Assembly: GCA_002796245.1 (NCBI GenBank) | Contig: PCWT01000027.1 | Location: forward strand, 1-32,808 | From: Gammaproteobacteria bacterium CG11_big_fil_rev_8_21_14_0_20_46_22 | Lineage (GTDB): Bacteria; Pseudomonadota; Gammaproteobacteria; UBA12402 | Direction: 5' to 3' | DNA: 32,808 nt | Shown here: positions 1-8,481 of the stretch, one piece after another | Layout: every line of letters starts with the position of its first letter | Position numbering within the stretch: position 1 is the first letter of the stretch | Made by a program: the position numbers and the translations under genes | Notes under the pieces: generated by a model | What the model was told of the DNA's origin: nothing | The model's input: the letters and a program-made list of their open reading frames with translations, nothing else | The model's database searches: none

Positions 1-748
1 TAAGACAAAAAATATATAACTGTAACAAGGCGCAATGGAACTGTCGCTTATCGATCATTACTGTTTCGCTGGGATTACGACTTCTTAACGTATAAGCCTG
101 CTTAATCAAACTCATTATGTTCGAAGCCATCTCTGCGCTATATTGGCCAACAAAATGTTTAAGCGAGTCAGCATTAGAACCAATAACACCAGGCTTATCT
201 AACGTGAAAGTCAATCTGACAGGAAATAAAACAAACTTTGTCAAATAACGCGCACCTTTAGCTAAAATCACCTCCGGCGCCGCTGTAAGCTCATGATATT
301 TTTCAGGCGTCAGCATAAAGCCCAATATAAACTCGGCGCTTTCTTTCACAATCTCTTCATGTAACGGTGCCGTTAACCCATGGCGGCAATCATCTCCAGC
401 CATTAAAATAGCGTGCTGAATAAAATCCAAACGGTCCAGCGCAGGAAAACGACCTATGCCTTTCGAAAAATCATCATTCTTCACACTACTCCAAAAAATG
501 GATAAGCGATCCGAATAAGGCTCACCTATCGATGTGATTTCTTCCGATATTTTAGCGAATTTTTCTTTATCCCCCTTCTCGATTGACGTTAACATTACGA
601 CCGCATCAACATCACTACAAGCCGAAAAATCACCATGCGACCCTAAACTGCCAAATTTATAGATTGCAACAATACGACTGCCAAAAACTTTTTCCGTGTT
701 TATGACAAAATCGCTCAATAAAATTTCAGCCTGTTGAATAGAATTCAT
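1..748 (-). CDS. Nucleotidyltransferase-domain protein, C-terminus cut by window edge
   Basis: This is an open frame from an ATG at 748-746 that runs off the left edge, giving 249 visible residues with no stop. Residues 31-48 carry the nucleotidyltransferase-fold signature: a Gly-Ser pair at 33-34, then Ser-Asp-Val-Asp at 45-48, where D46 and D48 would bind the catalytic metal. The fold is shared by aminoglycoside nucleotidyltransferases and MNT-type antitoxins. The long helical C-terminal part suggests a stand-alone enzyme rather than a short MNT protein. The substrate cannot be told from the sequence. It lies 39 bp downstream of the serine hydrolase on the same strand with no terminator between them, so it is probably cotranscribed. 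The Shine-Dalgarno is weak. Confidence 0.7.
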   Translation of the reverse strand, partial: MNSIQQAEILLSDFVINTEKVFGSRIVAIYKFGSLGSHGDFSACSDVDAVVMLTSIEKGDKEKFAKISEEITSIGEPYSDRLSIFWSSVKNDDFSKGIGRFPALDRLDFIQHAILMAGDDCRHGLTAPLHEEIVKESAEFILGFMLTPEKYHELTAAPEVILAKGARYLTKFVLFPVRLTFTLDKPGVIGSNADSLKHFVGQYSAEMASNIMSLIKQAYTLRSRNPSETVMIDKRQFHCALLQLYIFCL

Positions 749-787
749 TATATTAGCTCAACAAAAACCAACCGATAAAACATCCAT

Positions 788-2050
788 TTATCCTTTTAAA
801 TCTATCAACGCCTGATACACTAACGTCTGAAAAGTTTGCACTGTCATAGAATAATCACACAATGATTGCGTCAAGAACAGGCCAATTAATTCTTCTTTAG
901 GGTCAATCCAATAATAAGTTTTGGCAGCGCCCGCCCAACCGTATTCTCCGATGGAGCCAGGCAATTGTGATTTAGCTAAATCAATTAAAACTCTAGAACC
1001 CAAGCCAAAACCATAACCAGGTATTTCAAAGGTTGAAAACGCAATCGGTAAAAGGCTTTTTGGCAAGTGATTCATATGCATTAATTCTAATACTTTAGGG
1101 CTTAGAATACGCACCCCATCAAGCTCACCTTTATTTAACAGCATTTGCGTGAAACGAAAGTAGTCTTCCGCACTGGAAAATAAGCCGCTTCCACCACGGC
1201 AAAATACCGGATCATCAGCAGGATAGCTTTCTGTCATGTCCATGTGCGCTAATGGCTTATTTTCCCATGCGCTCATTAAATCTGACCAGCCGATATGAGG
1301 TGCAAATAAATTCTCACGGCCATACATAGTGGCCAGTCGAGAATGTTTTTCTTCCGGCAAATAAAAGCCTGTGTCTTTCATGCCCAAAGGTTTAAAAATA
1401 GTTTCGCTCAAATACTCTGGCAAAGATTTATTGGCAATAATCTCAACAAGCCTGCCGACCACATCGATACTGACACTATAAAACCATCGCGATCCAGGCT
1501 GAAAAGCTAAAGGTATTTCACAAATACGATCAATATATTGCTCTAAAGAAACACCGGCTCTCTTCGCCGAAACCTGTTTCTCCCTGTACATCTGGCATGA
1601 AGGAAAATCATCATAAAAGTCATACACCAGACCCGATGTATGCGTCAGCAAATGCCAAATCGTGACCGGCTGCGCTAAATCCACTAACTTTTCTTTTCCG
1701 GCTGCATCTTTCTCCAAAACCTTCAGCCGAGCGAATGCTGGAATATACTTTGAAACAGGCTCATTTAAATCAAATTTACCTTGCTCGTAAAGCGTCATCA
1801 GCGCGGCGCAAACAATAGGCTTAGTCATGGAATAAATACGAAACAGGGTATCATCTTGCATCGGCGCCTTCGACTCTCGGTCGCTATAACCAAACTGCTC
1901 AAAATGCACCACCTTACCCTGCCTTGCCACCAAGGTGCTAATACCTGAAAATTCGCCTTGATCAACTTTTTCCTGCATTAAATTATTGATGCGAGATAGT
2001 CGCGATGAACATAAACCCGCTGATTCTGGTGATACTATCTTAATCGTCAT
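788..2050 (-). CDS. Beta-lactamase-family serine hydrolase (class C / EstB-like)
   Basis: The 420-residue protein has the penicillin-binding-like fold of class C beta-lactamases and EstB-type esterases. The catalytic S-M-T-K tetrad is at residues 74-77, followed by the conserved LLTHTSGL segment near 134-141. The second motif begins at Y191 as Y-S-V rather than the Y-x-N of true AmpC enzymes; this pattern is common in the esterase/hydrolase branch. No signal peptide is visible, so it is probably cytoplasmic, which argues against a resistance beta-lactamase. It starts 2 bp after the stop of the upstream methyltransferase gene, so the two are translationally coupled. The natural substrate is unknown. 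Confidence 0.88.
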   Translation of the reverse strand: MTIKIVSPESAGLCSSRLSRINNLMQEKVDQGEFSGISTLVARQGKVVHFEQFGYSDRESKAPMQDDTLFRIYSMTKPIVCAALMTLYEQGKFDLNEPVSKYIPAFARLKVLEKDAAGKEKLVDLAQPVTIWHLLTHTSGLVYDFYDDFPSCQMYREKQVSAKRAGVSLEQYIDRICEIPLAFQPGSRWFYSVSIDVVGRLVEIIANKSLPEYLSETIFKPLGMKDTGFYLPEEKHSRLATMYGRENLFAPHIGWSDLMSAWENKPLAHMDMTESYPADDPVFCRGGSGLFSSAEDYFRFTQMLLNKGELDGVRILSPKVLELMHMNHLPKSLLPIAFSTFEIPGYGFGLGSRVLIDLAKSQLPGSIGEYGWAGAAKTYYWIDPKEELIGLFLTQSLCDYSMTVQTFQTLVYQALIDLKG

Positions 2051-2052
2051 AA

Positions 2053-2913
2053 TTACCTTCTCTTAATTTCTGAAAAACTGACAGACTTTGCATTTTTCTC
2101 TTCTTTCTGACCTAAAACTTGCACATACTGTGGAAATGCGATGACACCTCCCTCTAAGAGATACTGCTCAATCGCTTCAGCAATTTCCAGCACTGACTCT
2201 TCAGAAAAAATCGAGGTTGACGCCAGCTTATTTTTCATTGCCAACATATAGCCCACTGAAAAATCGACACTCGCTTTATTCTCTGTCATTAATGGCTGTG
2301 CTAGCCTAAAAAACTTTCTTGATAAGCCGAAAGACGGGTATAAAGAAAACAATCGCTTGCCCAAATAAAAATCCGTCTGATGAAATGTCGGCTGCAATAA
2401 AACTGCCTCTCGCCATTGGCGTGTCATCTCAGTTTCAGGGTCACTAAAAATGGCCTCATAACTTGTCACTGTTTCACAAAACAAATAACCATTCGGTTTT
2501 ATCAAGCCCAGCATTTGCTTAATGGCTAATTCTGGATTAGCCAAATGTTCCAACAAAAAACGGGTATAAACGAGATCGACACACTCGCCAATCTCCGAAA
2601 GACGCTCAACCGGTAAACAAATATATTGAATATTCAGAACACCCTGCTTTTCAGCATAGGCTTTTGCAACAGCAAGCTGCTCTTCACTGATATCAATAGC
2701 GATAACCTTGCCACGTTTACCTACTTTTTTTGCCCAATGAACCGACATAATGCCGGTACCACAACCAATATCGGCGACAGTTTTTCCCTCAAGGTTTAAT
2801 GAAACATCATCAATAAAACGCAAGCTCTCTGGATTACAAATAGCATTAAGCGCCAACAAACGCGCCTCATCGCTTTTACCAACGGGCATTGTATATTTTT
2901 CATAGCTTGCCAT
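2053..2913 (-). CDS. Class I SAM-dependent methyltransferase
   Basis: The 286-residue protein has SAM motif I at residues 46-55 (V-A-D-I-G-C-G-T-G) and an acidic motif II residue at D74. A typical post-motif segment with an aromatic/Leu-rich helix (Y-T-R-F-L-L-E-H) lies near residue 116. It belongs to the Methyltransf_11/25-like group, and the substrate cannot be inferred. The ATG is preceded by GAGGT, about 6 nt upstream. It is the first gene of a minus-strand operon with the serine hydrolase and nucleotidyltransferase, and it diverges from the ketopantoate-reductase-like gene across repeat copy A. Confidence 0.88.
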   Translation of the reverse strand: MASYEKYTMPVGKSDEARLLALNAICNPESLRFIDDVSLNLEGKTVADIGCGTGIMSVHWAKKVGKRGKVIAIDISEEQLAVAKAYAEKQGVLNIQYICLPVERLSEIGECVDLVYTRFLLEHLANPELAIKQMLGLIKPNGYLFCETVTSYEAIFSDPETEMTRQWREAVLLQPTFHQTDFYLGKRLFSLYPSFGLSRKFFRLAQPLMTENKASVDFSVGYMLAMKNKLASTSIFSEESVLEIAEAIEQYLLEGGVIAFPQYVQVLGQKEEKNAKSVSFSEIKRR

Positions 2914-2924
2914 AACTTACCTCA

Positions 2925-3031
2925 ACATGCTGTTCTAAGCACTGTGTCACAATAATACCTCTTGGGAAAATTTGGATTGTTTAAAAACCGTTGCGGTTTT
3001 CTTGATAGAAGGGAATACTCCGTGTATCTTA
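2925..3031. repeat. 107-bp dispersed repeat, copy A (divergent promoter region)
   Basis: This stretch aligns along its whole length, with about one-base gaps, to 8482-8588. Both copies begin with ACATGCTG, share CTAAGCACT, then a CTTGG-AAAA block, then TAAAAACC-TTGCG-TTTTCTTGATA, and end in a TAT-CT-A box. Both occupy the space between divergent genes. Copy A contains a small hairpin (AAAACCG-TTG-CGGTTTT at about 2984-3000) that is imperfect in copy B. Similarity is roughly three quarters by eye; I could not compute it exactly. Confidence 0.75.
3002..3030 (+). promoter_or_regulatory. Sigma70-like promoter for the ketopantoate-reductase-like operon
   Basis: TTGATA (3002-3007) is followed by a 17-bp spacer and TATCTT (3025-3030), about 45 bp upstream of the start codon at 3076. 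The same pair is kept in repeat copy B, which strengthens the call. Confidence 0.55.
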
Positions 3032-3075
3032 ATAAAAACCCACCCAAATAACAAGCAAAACCATGAGGAAATTCC

Positions 3076-4026
3076 ATGAAATTAACCATAGGTATTATCG
3101 GCATCGGCGCCATTGGCGGCACTGTGACAGGCTATTTATCAATGGTATCCGAGCTAAACATACACGCTTTAGCACGGAGTAACTATGAAGATTTAGCGCA
3201 AACTGGCTTAACGCTTACCACGCCAGATGGCAGCGAAATAAAGGCGGCAAGCCACGAACATTTACACTTTCATCAAGATGTTCAAACACTGCCTCCCTGC
3301 GACATCCTCATTTTATGCGTCCCAAGCCATGAAAATGCCGGCCTATTAAGTCAGCTAACATCAGCGTGCACTGCAAAAACGCTAATCGTCACACTACAAA
3401 ATGGATTAGGCTTTGAAAAAGCGATTAATGCGTGTTTTCCCAACAATCCCTTATATAGCGGCACCTGCTGGATTAAAGCCAACAAAATCAGCAGCACTCT
3501 AGCACAACACGCTTTTGGCTTTGATATGATTCTCGCGCGATTTTCACCCAAAGCACTTGAAACACCTGTTGATGACGGACTTCATCAAGTTCAAACTGTT
3601 TTTGAAACAACACCGCTCAAGATTATCACAACGAATAGCCCACAATCCGCTCAACTCACAAAACTTGCGCTCAATGTACCTTTTTTCACATTAATGGCGC
3701 GCGAAGGATTGAGCGTATCTGAAATATTAGCCAGCGATGCCTTAAATACTGAACGCGATGCCTTACAAACAGAAATTATACAGGCAGCCCGCCGGTATGG
3801 CTCACCTGTTGATATCGATTATTTAGACAACATCCTGGCAAGCTTAAAAAAAATGCCATTAACGAATACGGCAGATCGTGAAAAGCAAAAAACCAATATG
3901 TTGAAAACCCTACCGGATAACACAGAAAAATTGCTAGCGTTTATGCAATCATTTAAAATAGCTCTACCCACTTTGAATAAATTATACCAAGCGATTAAAA
4001 CAAAAAATTCTGACTCGGAGCGTTAA
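3076..4026 (+). CDS. Ketopantoate reductase (ApbA/PanE) family protein
   Basis: The 316-residue protein opens with a Rossmann motif G-I-G-A-I-G-G near residues 9-15. A further conserved segment near residue 105 (V-T-L-Q-N-G-L-G) is typical of the NADPH-dependent 2-dehydropantoate 2-reductase family. The C-terminal helical half is the expected length. Family members reduce ketopantoate to pantoate for CoA synthesis, but many paralogues act on other 2-oxo acids. The setting (next to a hydrolase, with no panB or panC) leaves the true substrate open. GAGGAA lies 5-6 nt before the ATG. The stop is followed after one base by the next gene, so they form an operon. Confidence 0.82.
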   Translation: MKLTIGIIGIGAIGGTVTGYLSMVSELNIHALARSNYEDLAQTGLTLTTPDGSEIKAASHEHLHFHQDVQTLPPCDILILCVPSHENAGLLSQLTSACTAKTLIVTLQNGLGFEKAINACFPNNPLYSGTCWIKANKISSTLAQHAFGFDMILARFSPKALETPVDDGLHQVQTVFETTPLKIITTNSPQSAQLTKLALNVPFFTLMAREGLSVSEILASDALNTERDALQTEIIQAARRYGSPVDIDYLDNILASLKKMPLTNTADREKQKTNMLKTLPDNTEKLLAFMQSFKIALPTLNKLYQAIKTKNSDSER

Positions 4027-4027
4027 A

Positions 4028-4828
4028 ATGCCTTTTATAAAGCTCAACAACAGCCAATTTTACTACGAACTTCATGGCCAACCCAGTAACAAAGCACTCG
4101 TATTAATTTCAGGCTTTGGTGCAGACCATACCTATTGGGAACCATTACTGACTGATTTAGTTAAAGAATATTATGTCTTGGTTTTTGATAATCGCGCGGT
4201 CGGTCAAACGCTTGACCACCATCATGAACCGTTAACCATTGAACAATTTGCTGATGATACGGTTAATCTATTTCAAGCGCTTGAGCTAAAAAAACCTCAT
4301 ATTGTAGGACAATCGATGGGCGGCGCTATCGCACTCGCTATTGCTCAACAATATCCCCATAAAATTGATCGCGCCTGCACAATGGCAGGCCCAGCTAAAT
4401 GGCGCTTGAATACCGTTGCGGGCTTAAGAAGCATGCACCTTGCATACCGCGACAGCGCAAGCTTTGATGCCTTATTTCAAGCAGAACTTGGCTGGGTCTA
4501 CGGTGAACGTTTTTTAAAAAATGTAGAAAAAATAGCAGCGCTGAAACAGTTACTTCAATCAAACCCCTACCCTCAATCTCTCCAAAATCAAGCACGGCAA
4601 CTTCACGCTATCGAAGCTTTCGATTTAAGCGACAAACTAGAAAACATTCAAACTAACATACTCATACTCGGCGGCGAGGAAGATATCCTCTGCACACCTG
4701 CTGATTGTCAGTTTTTAGACAAGCACTTACCTAACTCAACGCTGGTCATGTTAGAAAAAGTGGCGCATGCCGCAAGATTAGAAGCGCCAGAAGAAACCTT
4801 CATGGCTTTATTTGATTTTTTTGCTTAA
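4028..4828 (+). CDS. Alpha/beta hydrolase
   Basis: The 266-residue alpha/beta-hydrolase-fold protein has the nucleophile elbow G-Q-S-M-G-G near residues 94-99. An acid follows in the G-G-E-E-D-I segment near residue 218, and the histidine lies in V-A-H-A-A near residue 246, giving a complete Ser-Asp-His triad. An early oxyanion-region H-G is replaced by S-G-F-G, as in many small-molecule hydrolases. A CGGAG Shine-Dalgarno lies 7-8 nt upstream. It is cotranscribed with the preceding reductase-like gene and converges on the next hydrolase with only 10 bp between stops. The substrate is unknown. Confidence 0.85.
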   Translation: MPFIKLNNSQFYYELHGQPSNKALVLISGFGADHTYWEPLLTDLVKEYYVLVFDNRAVGQTLDHHHEPLTIEQFADDTVNLFQALELKKPHIVGQSMGGAIALAIAQQYPHKIDRACTMAGPAKWRLNTVAGLRSMHLAYRDSASFDALFQAELGWVYGERFLKNVEKIAALKQLLQSNPYPQSLQNQARQLHAIEAFDLSDKLENIQTNILILGGEEDILCTPADCQFLDKHLPNSTLVMLEKVAHAARLEAPEETFMALFDFFA

Positions 4829-4838
4829 TTTTAACTCT

Positions 4839-5627
4839 CTAGCAAACTAAACGAATGGAAAAGACAAAATTTCTAATCAAGTCCGAAACAATATCACCAC
4901 GCCAATACGCTTCTTTATGACCCATATCGGGTAAAATTTGAAGCTCGCACTGGTTTCTTAAATTCTTCAACTGTTCAGCAAGTGCTTTTAAGCTTGGCAC
5001 TGAAGGCTCTTGATCCCCAACGTAAATCAAAGCAGGTGACTTCACATATTGAACATAATCTTGATAATCAAACCATTCAGATGAATTAGCCGCCCATAGC
5101 GCTCTCGCATCATTTGCTAAAAGTGTTTGCCTTATTGATTCATTATCAACCTTGCTTCCCAGTAGGTTTTCTAATTTATCAACATAAGCAACAGTGCCTT
5201 GCTGTAATGCGGCCCTAATCGTTTCATCAAACAGTTGAAAATAAGGCGTGGCAAAAATATAAGACTTGAAATACTTAGGATAATACCTTGCTAACAAAAA
5301 ACATTGAGCCGCACCAATAGAACCACCAAAGCAATGTGCTTGTTTAATTTTCTCTTGATCCAACACGGCAATTGTATCGTCAGCCCGACTTTTCAAACTG
5401 TATTCTTTGGGATCATGTGGCTTACTGCTTTTTCCGTAGCCTCGGCTATCAATTAAAACCAAAGTGAAATCATTTTTTAGCGCATCAACAAAACCCAGTG
5501 TATACCAGTCCTCAATCGAGTTGCCATTACCATGATGAAAAACGACAACTTCTTTGCCTTGGCCAACCACCTCATAATGAATACTAATTTCAAATCCTGT
5601 TTGCGCATCTTTTCTGGTTACTCGCAT
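4839..5627 (-). CDS. Alpha/beta hydrolase
   Basis: The 262-residue hydrolase has an H-H-G-N-G oxyanion segment near residues 31-35, a nucleophile elbow G-G-S-I-G near residues 101-105, and a catalytic histidine in D-M-G-H-K-E near the C-terminus. It is only distantly like the neighbouring hydrolase at 4028, so a recent tandem duplication is unlikely. It starts 3 bp downstream of the DinB-family stop codon and is probably the distal gene of a minus-strand operon. No signal peptide is visible. The substrate cannot be assigned. Confidence 0.85.
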   Translation of the reverse strand: MRVTRKDAQTGFEISIHYEVVGQGKEVVVFHHGNGNSIEDWYTLGFVDALKNDFTLVLIDSRGYGKSSKPHDPKEYSLKSRADDTIAVLDQEKIKQAHCFGGSIGAAQCFLLARYYPKYFKSYIFATPYFQLFDETIRAALQQGTVAYVDKLENLLGSKVDNESIRQTLLANDARALWAANSSEWFDYQDYVQYVKSPALIYVGDQEPSVPSLKALAEQLKNLRNQCELQILPDMGHKEAYWRGDIVSDLIRNFVFSIRLVC

Positions 5628-5630
5628 TAA

Positions 5631-6113
5631 CTAAACCTCATCTTTAAAATAGATCAAATCCATCACAGGCGCTTCACAACCAAGCTTCGTTAATGCTGTT
5701 GAAATTTGGCCACGATGATGTGTGCCATGATTAAATACATGGTACAAAGCTTTCTCATAAGGCACAGTACTTTGAATGCCTTTGGTATTGGTATAATCTA
5801 AATTTTCAGGCAAAGCCCTTAAGTCCAGCGCTTCAATAAAATCAATCCAGCGTATAGCCTGCTGATCAAGCTCGGATTTTAATTGCTCTCTATCGCGCAC
5901 TAACTCTTGATCTAAATGATCAACTTTTATTGTGTTTCCAACAAATCGAGAAAGCCAAAGCCGATCAACCAATAGCAAATGGTTCAGCGTGCCATGGATG
6001 CTTTTAAAAAATAACCCTAGATCTTTTCGATAAGATGCATCAGGCAACTGATCAACAATTTGGTAAAGTGCCTGATACGCCCAGCGATGGTAATTCGCTA
6101 AAATATTTAACAT
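5631..6113 (-). CDS. DinB-family protein
   Basis: The 160-residue protein has the DinB/DfrA-like four-helix-bundle pattern. The likely metal-binding histidines are H45 (in G-T-L-N-H) plus H129 and H133 in the N-H-G-T-H-H-R-G-Q motif. Relatives include damage-inducible DinB of Bacillus and thiol-dependent S-transferases (bacillithiol- or mycothiol-linked, maleylpyruvate isomerase-like). No particular activity can be claimed here. It lies directly downstream of the RidA-like stub and upstream of an alpha/beta hydrolase on the same strand. Confidence 0.87.
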   Translation of the reverse strand: MLNILANYHRWAYQALYQIVDQLPDASYRKDLGLFFKSIHGTLNHLLLVDRLWLSRFVGNTIKVDHLDQELVRDREQLKSELDQQAIRWIDFIEALDLRALPENLDYTNTKGIQSTVPYEKALYHVFNHGTHHRGQISTALTKLGCEAPVMDLIYFKDEV

Positions 6114-6150
6114 ATTTTTTAATCCTTATGCTCAATTTGAAGCTTTTTTG

Positions 6151-6234
6151 TCATTGCGCGACTGCTTGTGAATAATACCCTTGAGGCAAAGCCGCTTTCT
6201 CGGTAAAGATAGGTGTTAATTTAGATGAATTCAT
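6151..6234 (-). pseudogene. RidA/YjgF-family N-terminal stub (27 codons)
   Basis: A short frame with an ATG at 6234-6232 and TGA at 6153-6151 encodes 27 residues ending L-P-Q-G-Y-Y-S-Q-A-V-A-Q. This is the hallmark N-terminal segment of RidA-type imine deaminases (P-x-G-x-Y-S-Q-A). A full RidA is about 115-130 residues, and the rest of the domain is absent. The downstream DinB gene begins 37 bp later. A GGGAG Shine-Dalgarno, part of a nine-G run, precedes the start. I read it as the remnant of a gene that lost its body by deletion. Confidence 0.6.
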
Positions 6235-6281
6235 GCGCTTACTCCCCCCCCCTATGATTATATGGTTTCATAGCCTATAGT

Positions 6282-7571
6282 CTATTCGTTAGATTCATTT
6301 TCAAGATTAATCGCAATGTCTCCCACTTCATTGATCCTTGCTTGAAGCCCAGAGCGAATAAGGCACTCACACACAGATTTTACAAAAGGCTTGAGGTAAT
6401 CATTTAAATGCTTAAATCGGTCAAAAAAATCTGGATTGTCTAATAGGTGAATGTAGTCATCAGCATCACGATAGCCTATGTTTTCTTGCTGTAAAAATTG
6501 ATCAACGCTCGATTGTATGGATGAAAATAACGTTTCATCATCGGCAATGACTTTTAAGCAATTCGTTAGCAATAATTTATCCGGTTGATTTTCATGAAAA
6601 CACCACCAACTTCGGCAATTTAGCTGAGAAATATGATCTAGACTAAATGCAAACTCGACAGGCTGTAAACGGCCATTTTGTTTTTGAAAAATAGTATAAA
6701 GTGGTGCCGTACCATTTTCAAATACAAAGCCATAAACAAAATAACCCCCTTCTTTAAGCGCTTTTTCAATTTTTTGCATCGCCTGCTCATAAGCTTCTTT
6801 TGAAAAATATATAAATACAGCAAAACTTCTAATCAAATCAAACGCATTCTCATAGTTCATTGCTTGCGCGGTTAATATATCAAAATGAAGCCTACTTGAT
6901 TCATAATGCGTGATCGGATTAATAATTAATTGCCCCGAGTCAGTCCATTGACTTACTTTTTCAGTTTCATCCACCGAATCTTTTACTTGATCCCATAACA
7001 TTTGAAACTGATTAATATAATGTTCTTTTTCACGCCGATTAAACTGGTTGATTTTTTGTTCTGGATTACGTTGTATATAGACGAGATTTTTAGCTTGATC
7101 AAAACAAGCCGCATGCCCTTCATTATCATATAAGATATAACTTGGCATACCGGGATCAATCGCCGTGATATCCCACAAAGGAAAAGCGTTTGCTAAATCG
7201 AGCGTTGTCTCAGGTGGATACCCACAACCAATGTCTAATACCTGCAACGGTTTTTCTGAATCAAGCTTTAAGGTCCGATGAAAAACTTCATCAATGAGCT
7301 TTAATCGTCCTTTTGCTGTAATCGGTGGAACACGCTGCCATGCAGATAACATATAATTTTCGATATTTTCAGCTAGCCACTGTGCCCACACAGGCGGGAA
7401 GTTTTTCGCTTTAAAACCAGATAGATAAAAATACTGGAAATAAGTATCTAAAAAAGTGGTGATTTCTTCATTGTTTAAATCAAGCTGACTTAAACACCCA
7501 AGAACTTCTCTTGAAAGCTGTCCGTTAAAATATTTTTTGTTCCAATTATTGACAATAGTCTTTGTTTTCAT
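6282..7571 (-). CDS. Class I SAM-dependent methyltransferase, long form
   Basis: The 429-residue protein has SAM motif I at residues 111-117 (V-L-D-I-G-C-G), followed by D-I-T-A-I-D-P-G about 25 residues later as the ribose-binding acid. A helical N-terminal extension of about 110 residues and a long C-terminal region flank the methyltransferase core, so it is longer than typical small-molecule methyltransferases. No accessory domain was recognised. It lies downstream of the cupin gene on the same strand with a 41-bp gap, probably in the YciI-cupin-methyltransferase transcript. The substrate is unknown. Confidence 0.8.
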   Translation of the reverse strand: MKTKTIVNNWNKKYFNGQLSREVLGCLSQLDLNNEEITTFLDTYFQYFYLSGFKAKNFPPVWAQWLAENIENYMLSAWQRVPPITAKGRLKLIDEVFHRTLKLDSEKPLQVLDIGCGYPPETTLDLANAFPLWDITAIDPGMPSYILYDNEGHAACFDQAKNLVYIQRNPEQKINQFNRREKEHYINQFQMLWDQVKDSVDETEKVSQWTDSGQLIINPITHYESSRLHFDILTAQAMNYENAFDLIRSFAVFIYFSKEAYEQAMQKIEKALKEGGYFVYGFVFENGTAPLYTIFQKQNGRLQPVEFAFSLDHISQLNCRSWWCFHENQPDKLLLTNCLKVIADDETLFSSIQSSVDQFLQQENIGYRDADDYIHLLDNPDFFDRFKHLNDYLKPFVKSVCECLIRSGLQARINEVGDIAINLENESNE

Positions 7572-7612
7572 TTATTCACATTTCCATCGCTTTAAATCCA
7601 TCGATAAACACC

Positions 7613-8134
7613 CTATTCAACCGTCATCTTTTTTCTATTGCCACTGGGCTCCGTGCCCACCATCACACAAAAGACATAACAAGGCTCATCATACGGGTTA
7701 ACCCAAGTATGCTCCGGCCCAATTTGCGCTAAAAAATCGCCTTGTTTTAATTCAAAGGTATTTTCCCCAGTCACACACTGAATCGCGCCCGACAGCACGA
7801 ATACATAATCCACTGAATCAGTGTTATGGATATTGTGTTTTGACCAATCCTCAGGAATTGCTTGGCCTGCCTCAGCGAGCTCTTTTTCCATCTCTTTTAT
7901 GGTAGGCATACGAACCACCATCACACGCATGGCGCCTTTAGGCAGCTCAATATTATAGGCTTGGCTTAAATGACGCGTCGCCAAAGATTGAGGACTATCT
8001 TCCGTATAAAATAACTCCTGTATCTGAAAACTCGGAAATATGTCATACGGCACAATCGTGCTCACCGCATTTTGAGAAATTAAAGTTGACTTACCCTCTT
8101 CAACCCCTGTCACAAAACGTTTACCTATTTTCAT
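7613..8134 (-). CDS. Cupin-domain protein
   Basis: The protein has 173 residues from the preferred start. The cupin barrel occupies the C-terminal half. Motif 1 has the variant H-N-T-D-S-V-D-Y followed by V-L-S-G, and motif 2 is L-K-Q-G-D-F ... G-P-E-H-T-W. This matches the cupin group with an (H)-x-T-D-x-V-D-Y strand rather than the canonical two-histidine motif. Three consecutive ATGs follow AGGAG; the third, 6 nt away, is chosen, and the other two would add one or two methionines. The gene begins 13 bp after the YciI stop. No enzymatic role can be assigned. Confidence 0.8.
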   Translation of the reverse strand: MKIGKRFVTGVEEGKSTLISQNAVSTIVPYDIFPSFQIQELFYTEDSPQSLATRHLSQAYNIELPKGAMRVMVVRMPTIKEMEKELAEAGQAIPEDWSKHNIHNTDSVDYVFVLSGAIQCVTGENTFELKQGDFLAQIGPEHTWVNPYDEPCYVFCVMVGTEPSGNRKKMTVE

Positions 8135-8147
8135 CATCATCTCCTGC

Positions 8148-8438
8148 TTACAGCTCACTCAATGCTTTAAATGCTTCTGATGTCAGTGGCGCATCAAAAT
8201 CAACAATCTGATTTTCAACCAAATTTTCAAAAACAAATGAGTCTTCTGAGAGAATCTTCATCAGTTTATCTTTGTTCATGGATCGACTAACGATCACACC
8301 ACCCATCTTACCTCGCCGAGGACCCGCCATGATAAAATCTCCGCTATCGATGTATCGCTTAACCCATTCAAGGTGCTGCTCACGATGCGGATCTACTTGT
8401 GTGCCAGGCACAATATAATTACTGATAATTAAAAACAT
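8148..8438 (-). CDS. YciI-family protein
   Basis: This is a 96-residue dimeric alpha-beta-barrel (YCII) protein. It starts M-F-L-I-I-S-N-Y and has the conserved H-x-x-H/W-x-x pattern (H-R-E-Q-H-L-E-W) and a G-D-F-I-M-A-G-P strand. AAGGAGA lies 5 nt before the ATG at 8438, so the longer upstream frame is rejected. It is the first gene of a minus-strand operon (YciI, cupin, methyltransferase) that diverges from the NTF2-like gene across repeat copy B. YciI proteins are small and often act in lyase or dehydrochlorinase-like roles, but most have no known function. Confidence 0.85.
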   Translation of the reverse strand: MFLIISNYIVPGTQVDPHREQHLEWVKRYIDSGDFIMAGPRRGKMGGVIVSRSMNKDKLMKILSEDSFVFENLVENQIVDFDAPLTSEAFKALSEL

Positions 8439-8481
8439 AAGGTTCTCCTTCGCTTGCGCTTTTACGACGGATAGTAAATCT

